Counted from the stretch's first letter, positions 42,888 to 52,386 are shown. The stretch: DNA of 64,000 nt from Phycisphaerae bacterium (GCA_028285035.1 JANQQF010000070.1:1-64000), one strand, 5' to 3'. Notes: generated by a model from the sequence alone, not told the origin. Program-made: numbers and translations.

Positions 42888-43964
42888 CTATTCGTACATG
42901 ATCAGGCCAGAGCACGCCCCACAACGGGTACAGCCCGCCTTACTATTACGCCAGCTCAAACCATAGGTGAGATTATTGGCGGCCACTTGTCGATAGATCC
43001 GATCCATAAAGGCTGGATCTGGGGTGTTTATCTTTTCCAACGGTGTCCCCATAATCGGACGGACCGGCACCACAAAGGGGTAAACACCGATTTTAGCTAA
43101 TTTTTCACAGCCCGTAACAATGGCCTCTTCTGTATCACCAAAACCAGCGATGATATAGGTCGACACTTGGTTCCGGCCAAAAATCTCCACCGCTTTTTTA
43201 TACGCTTCAAAATATCGCTCAATACTAATCGTCGCTTTACCAGGTGTGATCCGCTCGCGAACTTCTTGGGTCAAGCTTTCTAAATGCATCCCCACAGTGT
43301 CAACGCCAGCCTCTTTCAGTAGCCACATATCATCAAGATTTTCGGGGGGTTCGAATTGAACTTGAATGCCAATATCAACGGTTTCCTTGATCTTTTTGAC
43401 AACCTTTGCCAAATAATGAACACCCATATCCCGATAATTCATAGTGCCAGTGGTCATAACAAAATGTTTTACCCCGTCCAAACGGACGGCAGCCTCTGCC
43501 ACTTCTGCTAACTGCTCTGGGGTTTTAAGGGCAACGGTATTGCCACTTTCAAGCGAATTTTCAATCGCACAAAATTGGCATTTCTCACCCTCACGTCGCC
43601 AACGTACACAACGTTGAGCGACGGTGGTTGCCAAAACATCTTGACCATGCAACACGGCCAATTGCCAATATGGGATACCGTCATCAGTTTTCAGAGCGTA
43701 GTAACGTGGGGTTTTAGGAAATTCGACGGATGATATTTTTTTGCCGTTGTGGGTTAAACAGTAGCCCGCCCCATCTTCAACCACGGCATAAGGAGAATCT
43801 TGAACAAATTCTCCCAAAGTGGGAACCATCGCAGCCACACCCGCCATCATAAATGCTTTGTCATCGGACGGACCAGCCCCGCCTTGACGGCCACGATGCT
43901 CCATGGGAACTTCAATACGAGCGCCATAACTTTGCAGGTCAAGCAAAATTTCCTGAGATGCCAT
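42888..43964 (-). CDS. Radical SAM protein, MSMEG_0568 / Sll0785 family (NitD-like), 358 aa
   Basis: The likely radical SAM cluster is C119-X9-C129-X2-C132 (QRCVRWRREGEKCQFCAIE), an unusual spacing compared with CX3CX2C. A second cysteine set, C345-X2-C348-X2-C351 (GCTRCGACSG), ends the protein and may hold an auxiliary cluster. VKHFVMTTGTMNYRD and TVGMHLESLTQEVRERITPG fit the TIM-barrel. This family sits in Nit1C (cyanide/nitrile assimilation) clusters. It precedes the GNAT and AIR-synthase-like genes; a perfect hairpin lies upstream of it. Confidence 0.9.
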   Translation of the reverse strand: MASQEILLDLQSYGARIEVPMEHRGRQGGAGPSDDKAFMMAGVAAMVPTLGEFVQDSPYAVVEDGAGYCLTHNGKKISSVEFPKTPRYYALKTDDGIPYWQLAVLHGQDVLATTVAQRCVRWRREGEKCQFCAIENSLESGNTVALKTPEQLAEVAEAAVRLDGVKHFVMTTGTMNYRDMGVHYLAKVVKKIKETVDIGIQVQFEPPENLDDMWLLKEAGVDTVGMHLESLTQEVRERITPGKATISIERYFEAYKKAVEIFGRNQVSTYIIAGFGDTEEAIVTGCEKLAKIGVYPFVVPVRPIMGTPLEKINTPDPAFMDRIYRQVAANNLTYGLSWRNSKAGCTRCGACSGLIMYE

Positions 43965-44010
43965 ACATTTTTCCCTTCATCAAAAAAGTTTTGAGTAGAT
44001 TCAAGTCTGA

Positions 44011-44052
44011 CAGGGTGTTAACAAAAGAGATTTAACGTTTGTTAACACCCTG
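44011..44052. promoter_or_regulatory. Perfect 15-bp hairpin where Nit1C clusters carry the nitrilase gene
   Basis: CAGGGTGTTAACAAA (44011-44025) and TTTGTTAACACCCTG (44038-44052) form an uninterrupted stem with a 12-nt loop. It lies in the 146-bp gap between the Sll0783-like gene and the radical SAM gene. No U-tract follows on the minus strand, so attenuation or mRNA processing is more likely than full termination. It contains two GTTAAC boxes and could also bind a dimeric regulator. Confidence 0.7.
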
Positions 44053-44110
44053 CCCCAAACGATTACCAAAGTATTTGGTATTTGTGGACAAAATGCGGTG
44101 ACAGACGTCG

Positions 44111-44590
44111 TTAGACGGTCCAGGTGGCTATTACAAGAGAGCCTGTTTTATAGTGATCCAACAGACAATCCAATACGTCTAGTGGGTGGTAAGGCTTAAC
44201 ACCCTCGATAAGATCACTTTCGCGCATCCCATATAAGGCGGCCATCGCAAAACGGCAGGCGTGGATTGTGCTTCCTTCATCCATAATCACTTGAAGTTGG
44301 CGATTCACGGCCAAGTTCCCTGGGAAGCCTTCTTGCCCAACAGCCGGGAACCCTCGACCAGCAGCGGCCATCATAACGCCCGGTCCATACAGAGCCATTG
44401 TGGTATCAAAGCCTTTACGAGCAATACGGGTGGTCGTCAGCATGTTGACCAACCCAACAGACCCTTCAAATGGCACCGTGTGCATCATAATCAGAGCTCG
44501 CTGCCCATCTTCAGCTTGATGATCTGGATAAAGCTTTTCCTCTAAATTAATCAACATATCCCCTTCTTGGGGGCGATCTACAGCTAGCAT
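44111..44590 (-). CDS. MSMEG_0572 / Sll0783-family nitrogen-starvation response protein (NitB-like), 159 aa
   Basis: A DsrE-like small protein: DRPQEGDMLINLEEKLYPDH, HTVPFEGSVGLVNMLTTTRI, ARKGFDTTMALYGPGVMMAA, and IHACRFAMAALYGMRESDLI with one cysteine. It matches the Sll0783/MSMEG_0572 family, needed for normal polyhydroxybutyrate formation in nitrogen-starved Synechocystis as I recall; the biochemical role is open. CAAAGGAGT precedes the ATG. It is the first Nit1C-type gene of this run, after the amidohydrolase. Confidence 0.9.
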   Translation of the reverse strand: MLAVDRPQEGDMLINLEEKLYPDHQAEDGQRALIMMHTVPFEGSVGLVNMLTTTRIARKGFDTTMALYGPGVMMAAAGRGFPAVGQEGFPGNLAVNRQLQVIMDEGSTIHACRFAMAALYGMRESDLIEGVKPYHPLDVLDCLLDHYKTGSLVIATWTV

Positions 44591-44732
44591 AGTTTTACTC
44601 CTTTGTAAGAATAGTTAAGTTTTTTAATGACTAAGGATCGTGAGACTTCAATAGCCTCTGCGTTAAAACTGATGTTAGAGATACAAAAAATGATGTACTA
44701 TGTCACCGCAGTCCATAGCTTGGCTGGTGCAC

Positions 44733-45587
44733 TTACCAGAACTTTTCATAAAGACGTTCAGCGTTATTCCAAAAAATATCTTCCTTAAGTGCTTCAGAAA
44801 TTGGCGCACCTTCAATTTTCCAATATTCTCCAGCAAAGTCGCTCCAAGGAATATCAGAGCCAAATAAGAACCGGTCTTTACCGACCCCAGTTCGTTCAAT
44901 CTCTTTCAGAAGCCAAGTAGAACCAAATCCAACTGCCCAAGAAGAGTCGGTATAGATTTGGTACCCTTCTTCAATCAGTTCGAAAAAGCGTGGCACAAAC
45001 TTGATATGACCGCTGACCCCACCCCCCATATGAACAAGGTGGATTTTGTTGGTTTTGCCATACTTACGAACAAGCGCAATGGCATTGTCGATATCCGAGC
45101 CTCCGCCAGGGCTGGTGTGCAAGTGGATCGGCATATCACTCTTAGCCGCCGCGTCCATAATCGCCCCCCAAATTTCGGCTTGATCATCATCCCAATCATC
45201 TGGATTAAATGTCCCCCCCAACAAACACGTCGTTTTGAGAGCAATTAATCCCTTTTCGCCAATCAGCTTTAGGGACTCTTCATTCCGCTCTTTATCTTTA
45301 GCTAAAGGAGAAACCCAAATAGCGCCGAGCAAGCGATCTGATGATTTTTCGGCACCTTCTGCAACGAGGGGATTTAGCTCGAAGGGTTTAGCGGAGTCAG
45401 GATACCCATAATTGGCCATGACCATCGCCCGGTCAACCCCATTTTCTTTCATCCCTGCCAGATAATCATCAACCGTATCGTAATCTGTGGTGGGTTTAAC
45501 CGCCTCTGGCAAGCCGTAATAGGCAAAGCCAGGTACCGGACCGATATGACTATGATTATCAAAGACCCGTTTCCTAATTTTCTCCAT
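44733..45587 (-). CDS. Amidohydrolase (amidohydrolase-2/TIM-barrel), 284 aa
   Basis: Metal-dependent hydrolase or decarboxylase of the amidohydrolase-2 family. VFDNHSHIGPVPGF carries the HxH-type metal motif, DMPIHLHTSPGGG the next His pair, IHLVHMGGG the following His, and FLFGSDIPWSDF the catalytic Asp. The metal set looks complete. Start backed by ATAGGAGGT. It is first after the regulator and may replace the nitrilase missing from this Nit1C-like set, acting on an amide, cyclic amide or carboxylate. Specific substrate unknown. Confidence 0.88.
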   Translation of the reverse strand: MEKIRKRVFDNHSHIGPVPGFAYYGLPEAVKPTTDYDTVDDYLAGMKENGVDRAMVMANYGYPDSAKPFELNPLVAEGAEKSSDRLLGAIWVSPLAKDKERNEESLKLIGEKGLIALKTTCLLGGTFNPDDWDDDQAEIWGAIMDAAAKSDMPIHLHTSPGGGSDIDNAIALVRKYGKTNKIHLVHMGGGVSGHIKFVPRFFELIEEGYQIYTDSSWAVGFGSTWLLKEIERTGVGKDRFLFGSDIPWSDFAGEYWKIEGAPISEALKEDIFWNNAERLYEKFW

Positions 45588-45999
45588 TGAAACTACCTCC
45601 TATAAATTTAAAAACACGCTTAATGTGTTAGCTCATAAGAAACTGTCAGCAGGACGGGGAGGTGTCCTCTTCGTTTCTCTTCTCGGTTGTATAAGGCGCG
45701 AACATCCTTAAGTACTCAGACCGAAGTAAAAAAGGGTAAATATGGTGTTACGTACAAAGTTAGGTGGGGAAGATTTGTTATGGTCAGAAAATCATTCCGA
45801 CACTTCAAATAGAAGCATACCGTAGGCCACTTATTTTTAACTTATTTTTCGCTTAAGGGATGTAGGGGGATGACTTATTTTTCGCGAAGAATTGAGGAAT
45901 GGTAATTAGCCATTTATCCAAAACCTTGCCTGGAAAATAAGGCTCTGAGCAGCAGGCGTGAGCGACGGGGTGAAAGGAGTCCAAAGCGATAATTGAGCG
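45588..45999. other. Leader and promoter region of the long operon, 412 bp
   Basis: Lies between the SARP-type regulator stop and the amidohydrolase start. It holds AGGAGGT before the gene and three ACTTATTTTT direct repeats at 45829-45882. The rest shows no coding frame. A GGACGGGGAGGTGTCC stretch near 45652 is a partial palindrome. It should contain the promoter of the 21-kb run. Confidence 0.6.
45829..45882 (-). promoter_or_regulatory. Helically phased direct repeats, candidate SARP operator
   Basis: ACTTATTTTT occurs at 45829-45838, 45840-45849 and 45873-45882; the last two extend to ACTTATTTTTCGC. Start-to-start distances are 11 bp and 33 bp, i.e. one and three helical turns. SARP proteins bind direct repeats spaced by 11 bp, and a SARP-type regulator is encoded immediately upstream. 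They lie about 240 bp before the amidohydrolase start. Confidence 0.6.
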
Positions 46000-48900
46000 T
46001 CAAATTTGTGGTTGGTGTGACAGGGGACAAACTGCCAAATTAAAAACCTTTTCAACCTGGGGAGCAGCGAGGAAAGGTTCGTACAAATTGGGGTCGGTCA
46101 AATTATTCGCAATTTGTAATAAGACTTCAGCAGCAGCAAAGAAGTGGGTTTGAGCTTGTTCAAAATTACCTTCTTTTTCTTCAAGCTCGGCGAGGATGAG
46201 ATGGCAAGGCCAAATCAGTGTTGGACTCTCTAGGCTGATCCCAATTGACAAAGAGTGACGAAGGGCGGCTCGGGCTCGATCAATTTCACCAAAAGCCAGT
46301 AACGCCTCACCCCGAAGCCGACAGGAGCGGGCAATATTTTTCCGAGCCTGAGTATCTCGCGCAATGGCGAGTGCTTCATCGGCTGCAGTCAGAGCACCTT
46401 CTATATCTCCATTTACTAAAGCCAATCGACCTTTGACCACAATCATTCGAGTATGATAACGCCAACGCATAAAGGGCTCTTTTTCAGAGGGGGTTAGCCC
46501 TTCAGTTAGATATTGTTTGACCTGGTCATACCTGCCCAACCACATATAATCGGTAGCCAGATTAGCCAGAGCATTTCCTTCGGCTTCGGTTAGACGGGGT
46601 TCGCCAATTCGAGCTAAAGCTAGACTGGCCTCATCAAATTGAATGGCCCGTTCCCAATCAAATAACTCACGATAGACCCAGCCGATTGTATTGAGCAGTC
46701 TGGCTCGCCAGAAGCGATCTTCCGTTGTAGCCGATAAATCTAAGGCGTAGGTTAAACTCTCCAGCGCGGGTTGGTAATTACCCGAGCTTGCCTGAGACAT
46801 CCCCAAGACAAAATAGCCACCCAGCGTCAAAAATGTATTGGCAAATGATTGCCCTAGCTCAATACAAGCGTAGGCATGGTCAATCGCAGTCTCAAAATCA
46901 CTTCTTAAGTGGGCCAACATAGCCCGCCCCCAATGTTCTTCGGGAGGTAAATCATCTAATTCACTTGTTAAACTTGCCTCTTCTGATAATGTACTTTGCC
47001 GAATATTACCTTTAGTTGAGTCTAGAATATCCCGTAGTTTCAAGGATTTGGCATAAAGTTCTGGGGCATCTATTTTTGTGGCCAATTCCAAAGCCTGATT
47101 AAGATAGCTTGTGGCCTGGGCCAGCCGATGAGCCCAATAATGGGCGATGCCCAATTGATAAAGGGCTTCACCTTCACGCCAATCTTCACCTTCTCCCCGA
47201 TTAAGATCGAGTAATTTTTCCAGGTCAGTAATGGCAGCATCAAAATCAGACAAGATCAGATAAGTCTGAGCACGTCGCTCTAGTAAATCAATGATATTAA
47301 CGCCTGCTAAATTGGCATATTGACGATGCAAATTGAGGGCTTGATTGTAATGATTTAGAGCTTCTCGGGTTGCATAGGTAATTCTGGCCCAATCACCTGC
47401 CTGGATCAAATAACGAAAAGCAATTTCAGACTGCCCTGCCCGTTCAAAATGATGGACCAAAATAGCTGCCTGATGAGAGGCTTGAGAGGATGTTTCACGT
47501 TCCAAGGCCTGGGCAACCTGACCATGCATCCAAGCCCGGCGATGCGTGGTTAAATTGTCATAAATGACCTGACGAATAATACTATGATAAAATCGATAAC
47601 CTGTTTCAGTTTCTTCAACAAGAAATTTTTCAAGCAATTCATCTAAAAGATCGAGCAAGGTTGTATCATTAAATTGGGCGATGGTTCGTAATAAATTGTG
47701 ACTAAATTCTCGGCCAATGACTGAGGCTAAACCAGCCAAGCGATAGGTTTCTGGACTCAATCTTTCCAACCGCAAACCAACGACCTCCCGAATACTAGCT
47801 GGTATTCCCAAGTTTGAGCCTGTAGGAAAAGACCAATGCCCTTTTCGTTGTTCAAGCTTACCAGATTGCTTGAGCGTTAAAACAAGCTCCTGAATAAAAA
47901 ACACATTGCCTTCTGTTAAATCATAAAGCTTTTGGCTTAATCCCGAATGTAATTCATCCCCACCTAATAATCGAAGACATAAATCATGCGTTTCCTGTTG
48001 ATTTAGACGCGGTAGATTTATTTTTTGCCCTAGTTGGTTGTGCTCTAGTTCTTTACAAAAATGAGCAATAGGTGTCCCTCGTTGTAGGGCTTCTTCACGT
48101 ACTGTTCCTAGAATAAGAATGGGGGCTTCAACAATTTGACGAGCCAGATAATGTAAGAGTTGCAAACTCGACTCCCCTGCGCTGTGCAAATCTTCTAGGA
48201 AGATGACGAGGGGGGCACCTTGGGCAAATACCTTAAAGGTCATGACAATCGCATCAAACAAGCGCTGGCGCTCCTGACCAAGCTCCATCTGAAATTGCTG
48301 TTGATTAGGTATTGGCTCTGAAACGATAAATTCTGGTAAAATTCGGGTCAAATCTTTAAAAAGTGGGCCTAATTTTTCCCTAACAATATTTAAATTATAT
48401 TGATCTAAGGCATCACGGATTGCCTCGATAAATGGTCCATAAGGTAAATGACCTTCCTGCTCATGGGCTGCCCCATACAACAACTGCATCTTTGTTGCCT
48501 GTGCTCGTAAGATTGTTTCTTTAACCAATCTTGTTTTACCCACCCCTTGTTCGCCACAAATTAAAACAACCGTGCCTCGATTATATTCAAGTTGTTGAAG
48601 AAAGTTTTCTAAATGATGGATCTCCTGTTTTCGTCCAATAAAAGGTTGAGGCTGGGTTGTCTCTACTAAATGGACAGGAGCTTTAAGGGTCAGGGTGGAT
48701 CGAATAGGTTGGGTTATACTTGTTTCGTGACCGCCAAGAATTGCTTCATATAATGTTTTTGTTTCAGAATCAGGTTCAACATTTAATTCATTCCACAAAA
48801 TCTTGGACGCTTTTTGATATAAAGATAAAGCGTGATGTCGCTGACCTATTTGAGTATATAGCCGCATTAAATCACGATAAATAGCCTCACGGGTTGGCTC

Positions 48901-49512
48901 AAACTCTAACAAATCTTGAAAGCAATCAATCGCCTTTTGATAACTAGCTTGTTGCGTATAACGTTTAGCCAAATGCTGTAGTAGGTTGCCATACGTCTTC
49001 TTCAAGTTTTCACGCGGTACAATTGCCCAATCTTGATACAAGTCCTCAACCAAAAAGTCACCTTTATACAAGACGCGAGCCGCTTCGAGGTGAGATAAGT
49101 CATCATCCTGTTGATACCCTACCTGAACAAGGCGTTCAAATTCATGGCTATCAATCCAAGTGATCATTTCCTGATTAAGAAATAGAGAGTCATTTTGAAA
49201 CAAAATATATGGGGAATCCACAGCTCGGGTTAAATCTGGCTGGAGGATACGACGGAGGATAAATAAGGTGTTATGCAGGCTGTTTGTGGCGCGATTGGGG
49301 GTTTGATTAGGCCATAGCCATTCAAGGACTTGATCCTTTAAGAGATGATTTCGGGGGGTGCTAAGGAGTAATTTGAATAGGTTTTTTGCTTTACGACGCC
49401 GCCAAGCAGAGTCTTCAATAGGGTCATCACCGCGATAAACTGCAAAGTGGCCTAACGTGTATATCTTTAAAGGAGGAGGGGATATTTCTACCTTCGATCT
49501 CTCACTTTTCAT
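46000..49512 (-). CDS. Large SARP/BTAD-AAA-TPR transcriptional regulator, 1170 aa
   Basis: An OmpR-like winged helix at ~14-95 (LGHFAVYRGDD, WLWPNQTPNRATNSLHNTLF), a BTAD at ~100-260 (HALSLYQKASKILWNELNVE), an AAA/STAND ATPase with Walker A GEQGVGKT (320-327) and Walker B VIFLEDLHS, then TPR-like helices from ~700 to the end (NHYNQALNLHRQY, ALYQLGIAHYWAHRL). This is the layout of AfsR/MalT-like regulators that act by ligand- or ATP-dependent oligomerisation. It lies directly upstream of the long operon on the same strand, with phased direct repeats in the gap, and probably controls it. Confidence 0.9.
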   Translation of the reverse strand: MKSERSKVEISPPPLKIYTLGHFAVYRGDDPIEDSAWRRRKAKNLFKLLLSTPRNHLLKDQVLEWLWPNQTPNRATNSLHNTLFILRRILQPDLTRAVDSPYILFQNDSLFLNQEMITWIDSHEFERLVQVGYQQDDDLSHLEAARVLYKGDFLVEDLYQDWAIVPRENLKKTYGNLLQHLAKRYTQQASYQKAIDCFQDLLEFEPTREAIYRDLMRLYTQIGQRHHALSLYQKASKILWNELNVEPDSETKTLYEAILGGHETSITQPIRSTLTLKAPVHLVETTQPQPFIGRKQEIHHLENFLQQLEYNRGTVVLICGEQGVGKTRLVKETILRAQATKMQLLYGAAHEQEGHLPYGPFIEAIRDALDQYNLNIVREKLGPLFKDLTRILPEFIVSEPIPNQQQFQMELGQERQRLFDAIVMTFKVFAQGAPLVIFLEDLHSAGESSLQLLHYLARQIVEAPILILGTVREEALQRGTPIAHFCKELEHNQLGQKINLPRLNQQETHDLCLRLLGGDELHSGLSQKLYDLTEGNVFFIQELVLTLKQSGKLEQRKGHWSFPTGSNLGIPASIREVVGLRLERLSPETYRLAGLASVIGREFSHNLLRTIAQFNDTTLLDLLDELLEKFLVEETETGYRFYHSIIRQVIYDNLTTHRRAWMHGQVAQALERETSSQASHQAAILVHHFERAGQSEIAFRYLIQAGDWARITYATREALNHYNQALNLHRQYANLAGVNIIDLLERRAQTYLILSDFDAAITDLEKLLDLNRGEGEDWREGEALYQLGIAHYWAHRLAQATSYLNQALELATKIDAPELYAKSLKLRDILDSTKGNIRQSTLSEEASLTSELDDLPPEEHWGRAMLAHLRSDFETAIDHAYACIELGQSFANTFLTLGGYFVLGMSQASSGNYQPALESLTYALDLSATTEDRFWRARLLNTIGWVYRELFDWERAIQFDEASLALARIGEPRLTEAEGNALANLATDYMWLGRYDQVKQYLTEGLTPSEKEPFMRWRYHTRMIVVKGRLALVNGDIEGALTAADEALAIARDTQARKNIARSCRLRGEALLAFGEIDRARAALRHSLSIGISLESPTLIWPCHLILAELEEKEGNFEQAQTHFFAAAEVLLQIANNLTDPNLYEPFLAAPQVEKVFNLAVCPLSHQPQI

Positions 49513-49713
49513 CTATAATTCCTGTTAAATCCAGCGACGCATTCAACACTTTAATGCCCAGTTCTGCATTATAACACAATTGACTTAACGATAAAAAAGG
49601 TAGATTAGTGAGGAATCAAAGTTAGTATCAAGTCTTATACATATTCTTTGCACAATACAGGGTGAGTTAACTAAAACAAACTCCTTGTATATCCTAAATC
49701 ATAACATTAATCA

Positions 49714-50154
49714 TCAATTCAGAGACATCAATGATGTACTGCATTTTAGGCACATTGCCAAGGCAAACTGCCAAGCATACATACTCGACGCCCCAATGTA
49801 ACGAGCCTTGCCCGCTTTGACTACATCGTGCAACGCTTCCATCGTTTCTTCAAGCGGCGTTTCATAATCCCAACGATGGATGATGTACAAATCAGCGTAA
49901 TCGGTCTCCAAGCGTTGCAAAGAGCGATCAATCGAGTCCATAATGTGTTTAGGAGATAGGCCACGGTCATTGACATCCTCAGACATCGCATTGAACACCT
50001 TTGTGGCAATGATCACCGCTTCCCGCGGCGCATACTCCTTCAAGGCCTGTCCTATCAGTTCCTCACTACCACCACCCAAGGTCATCATCCCTAGACAAAG
50101 CCATGATACTTTCAAGCCCGTTCTTTCCAATCGTACGTATTCCATCGTTGTCAT
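49714..50154 (-). pseudogene. Decayed aldo/keto reductase copy, 146 codons
   Basis: Residues 4-22 and 25-130 closely match the intact reductase at 23636-24616, but about 37 residues are deleted after CLGMMT, removing the catalytic Asp/Tyr stretch (FDTADMYS), and the frame ends shortly after SSMYAWQF with an unrelated tail (ALAMCLKCSTSLMSLN). Upstream DNA (TTGTACTGTCG, GGGGTGGG) is shared with the intact copy, so the duplication included its 5' flank. It cannot make an active reductase. Confidence 0.85.
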
Positions 50155-50262
50155 TCCTTTGGATAGTTTATTTTTTTCAATTGTACTGTCGAGGGGTGGG
50201 GTGGGAAAAAGGGGAAAAGGTGTAATAAGTCAAAAGAGTTACTAAGCCGATGTCAAGGCTGA

Positions 50263-52170
50263 TCAATGTTCCTTTTGTATTGTCGGCAACATTTGGATAA
50301 ATTCCTGCGTGGTTAATCGAGACTGGTCTCGCAACTGTTGGAAGGTACTCTTATCGATATTAATCAACTCGACCTCATAATCGCCAGCCCGGATTGTCGC
50401 GGTGCGTTCGCCCCCTTGGAGTAACACAGTCTCACCAAAATATTGGCCACTATGCAAGCGATTGATCACCTCTTCCTGGCCGTTGGGTAAATCGTGAACA
50501 ACTTCCACTTCACCCTGAATAATAATATAGAAGTCATCATTGTTATGGCTTTGAATGATGGTTTCCTGGGGTTGATAGGTTAATGTATTCAATTCGGTCT
50601 TAACTTCAGATAAATCGACATTCTCCAAACCAAGCAGCCCCATTGATAGCCCTAAGGCTCGTTGGCGCAGAAGTGTGATCATCTCGTCTTGACGGATATC
50701 CGATTTTGCGAGGAGATCGACGAAGGTTTCCCGATGAATGAAGGCAACCTCGGCCCCTTCTTCTGTCGTCCTTACAGTCGCAACCCGGCGACCACCTCGT
50801 AAAAGGCCCATCTCTCCAAAGTATTGGCCATACCCCAACCGCGTGACCGCAACCTCTTGCCCCGATGGGTGACGGTTAATAATCTCGACTTCCCCTTTAG
50901 TAATAATATAAAACTTATCAGCCAAATCACCCTGTTCAACAATATTTACATCAGGCTCATATTTAGCAGCCTCAAACCGAGTGATAAACGCCTTAAACTG
51001 TTCTTGGTCCAAGCCCAACATCCCCATTGAGGTACGTTCAGTCCGCTCACGCATCAACTGAATCACGTCATCTTTGGTCAGATCAGATTTCTCCATCAAA
51101 TTAAGAAAAGTATTCCGATCAAGCTGCATCACCAAAGCATCAGAGCCGGCGGCCACGCGCACTGTAGCCCCCCGTTTTCCGCCTTCAATCAAGCCCATCT
51201 CGCCAAAATATTGACCACTGCCCAGCCGGTCGATAATCAATTCATCCTCAGTGCCGTGATTTAAGGCCACTTCGATATCACCCTTGGTGATAATGTACAA
51301 ATGATTTGCTGGATCACCCTGATAGATGATTACCTCACCCGACCCATATTTAATGGGTTCCAACTTGGAAAAGACATCGACCAAATCATCTTTGTGCACG
51401 GTTGGCAAGGCAGCGATGATCTTCTGGTTGGTGATTTCACCATCGGCAATATAGATGACACGTGACACCCGACTGGCTAAGTCACGGTCATGCGTCACCA
51501 TCAACATGGTCTTACCTTGCGCGACAAACTCTTCGAACAGTTTAAAGATTGTATCGGCTGTTTTAGAGTCGAGACTACCTGTCGGCTCATCAGCGACCAA
51601 AATTTGGGGATCGTTGGCCAAAGCCCGCGCGATAGCCGCCCGTTGTTGTTGTCCACCAGAAACCATCGCTGGTAATTTATAGGCTTGATCCAAAAGACCC
51701 ACCAGCTCCAACAAATGTAAGGCACGCTCTCGTCGCTCTGAAAGGGTATAAAGTCCGCAGAACTCCATCGGCAGCATGATATTTTCGATAAGTGATAGGG
51801 TTGGTAATAGTTGAAAGAACTGAAAGATTACTCCCACATTCAAGCCCCGCCAACGGGCCATCTGCCGCCGATTGAGCGTTTTAATCGGGGTTGAGGCAAT
51901 ATGAATATCGCCTTGGGTCACACTATCAATACCCGTAATCATATTAATCAAGGTTGATTTTCCACTCCCCGACTTGCCAATCACGGCCACAAACTCACCC
52001 CGTTTGACTTGAAGGTCAATGCCTTTGAGGGCGGTAAATTCCCCGGCCGGCGTAACATAATTTTTAACTACCTCACGTAAGTCAATCAACACATCTTCAT
52101 CGACACCATTTGTGAGCGATATCATATTTGATTTAGAGGGCAGCCAACGACGCGCTAAATTTTTCAACAT
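50263..52170 (-). CDS. ABC ATPase fused to three cyclic-nucleotide-binding domains, 635 aa
   Basis: Residues ~20-245 are a LolD/MacB-type ABC ATPase: Walker [10 protein letters not shown], signature VSGGQQQR, Walker [14 protein letters not shown]. Three tandem cNMP-binding domains follow (~262-380, 390-505, 515-630), each with the phosphate cassette pattern [40 protein letters not shown] and [20 protein letters not shown]. Linkers between them repeat [10 protein letters not shown] / [10 protein letters not shown]. No permease gene is adjacent on this strand, so the membrane partner is unknown. Cyclic-nucleotide control of a transporter or export step is inferred. Confidence 0.9.
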   Translation of the reverse strand: MLKNLARRWLPSKSNMISLTNGVDEDVLIDLREVVKNYVTPAGEFTALKGIDLQVKRGEFVAVIGKSGSGKSTLINMITGIDSVTQGDIHIASTPIKTLNRRQMARWRGLNVGVIFQFFQLLPTLSLIENIMLPMEFCGLYTLSERRERALHLLELVGLLDQAYKLPAMVSGGQQQRAAIARALANDPQILVADEPTGSLDSKTADTIFKLFEEFVAQGKTMLMVTHDRDLASRVSRVIYIADGEITNQKIIAALPTVHKDDLVDVFSKLEPIKYGSGEVIIYQGDPANHLYIITKGDIEVALNHGTEDELIIDRLGSGQYFGEMGLIEGGKRGATVRVAAGSDALVMQLDRNTFLNLMEKSDLTKDDVIQLMRERTERTSMGMLGLDQEQFKAFITRFEAAKYEPDVNIVEQGDLADKFYIITKGEVEIINRHPSGQEVAVTRLGYGQYFGEMGLLRGGRRVATVRTTEEGAEVAFIHRETFVDLLAKSDIRQDEMITLLRQRALGLSMGLLGLENVDLSEVKTELNTLTYQPQETIIQSHNNDDFYIIIQGEVEVVHDLPNGQEEVINRLHSGQYFGETVLLQGGERTATIRAGDYEVELINIDKSTFQQLRDQSRLTTQEFIQMLPTIQKEH

Positions 52171-52386
52171 AGTTTAAGCCTATTTATTTTATTTATTATT
52201 CGGGTGTTCTAAATTTAAGTTGAGGGAGTGAGATCACATTTGAACGTAACCACTAATATTATATAATAGCCCGTTAGCCCTTAAAAATCTTAAAGCCCAC
52301 CTCTTCCTCAATTAAGCTCGAATAGCTTTGGATAATTATAATTACCGCTTCAAACTTTGTATATGGGTAAGCAACATACTGCCCTG

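Noticed and set aside
45829..45882. CRISPR array
   Set aside because: The three repeats are only 10-13 bp with unequal, very short gaps and no cas genes; operator repeats fit better.
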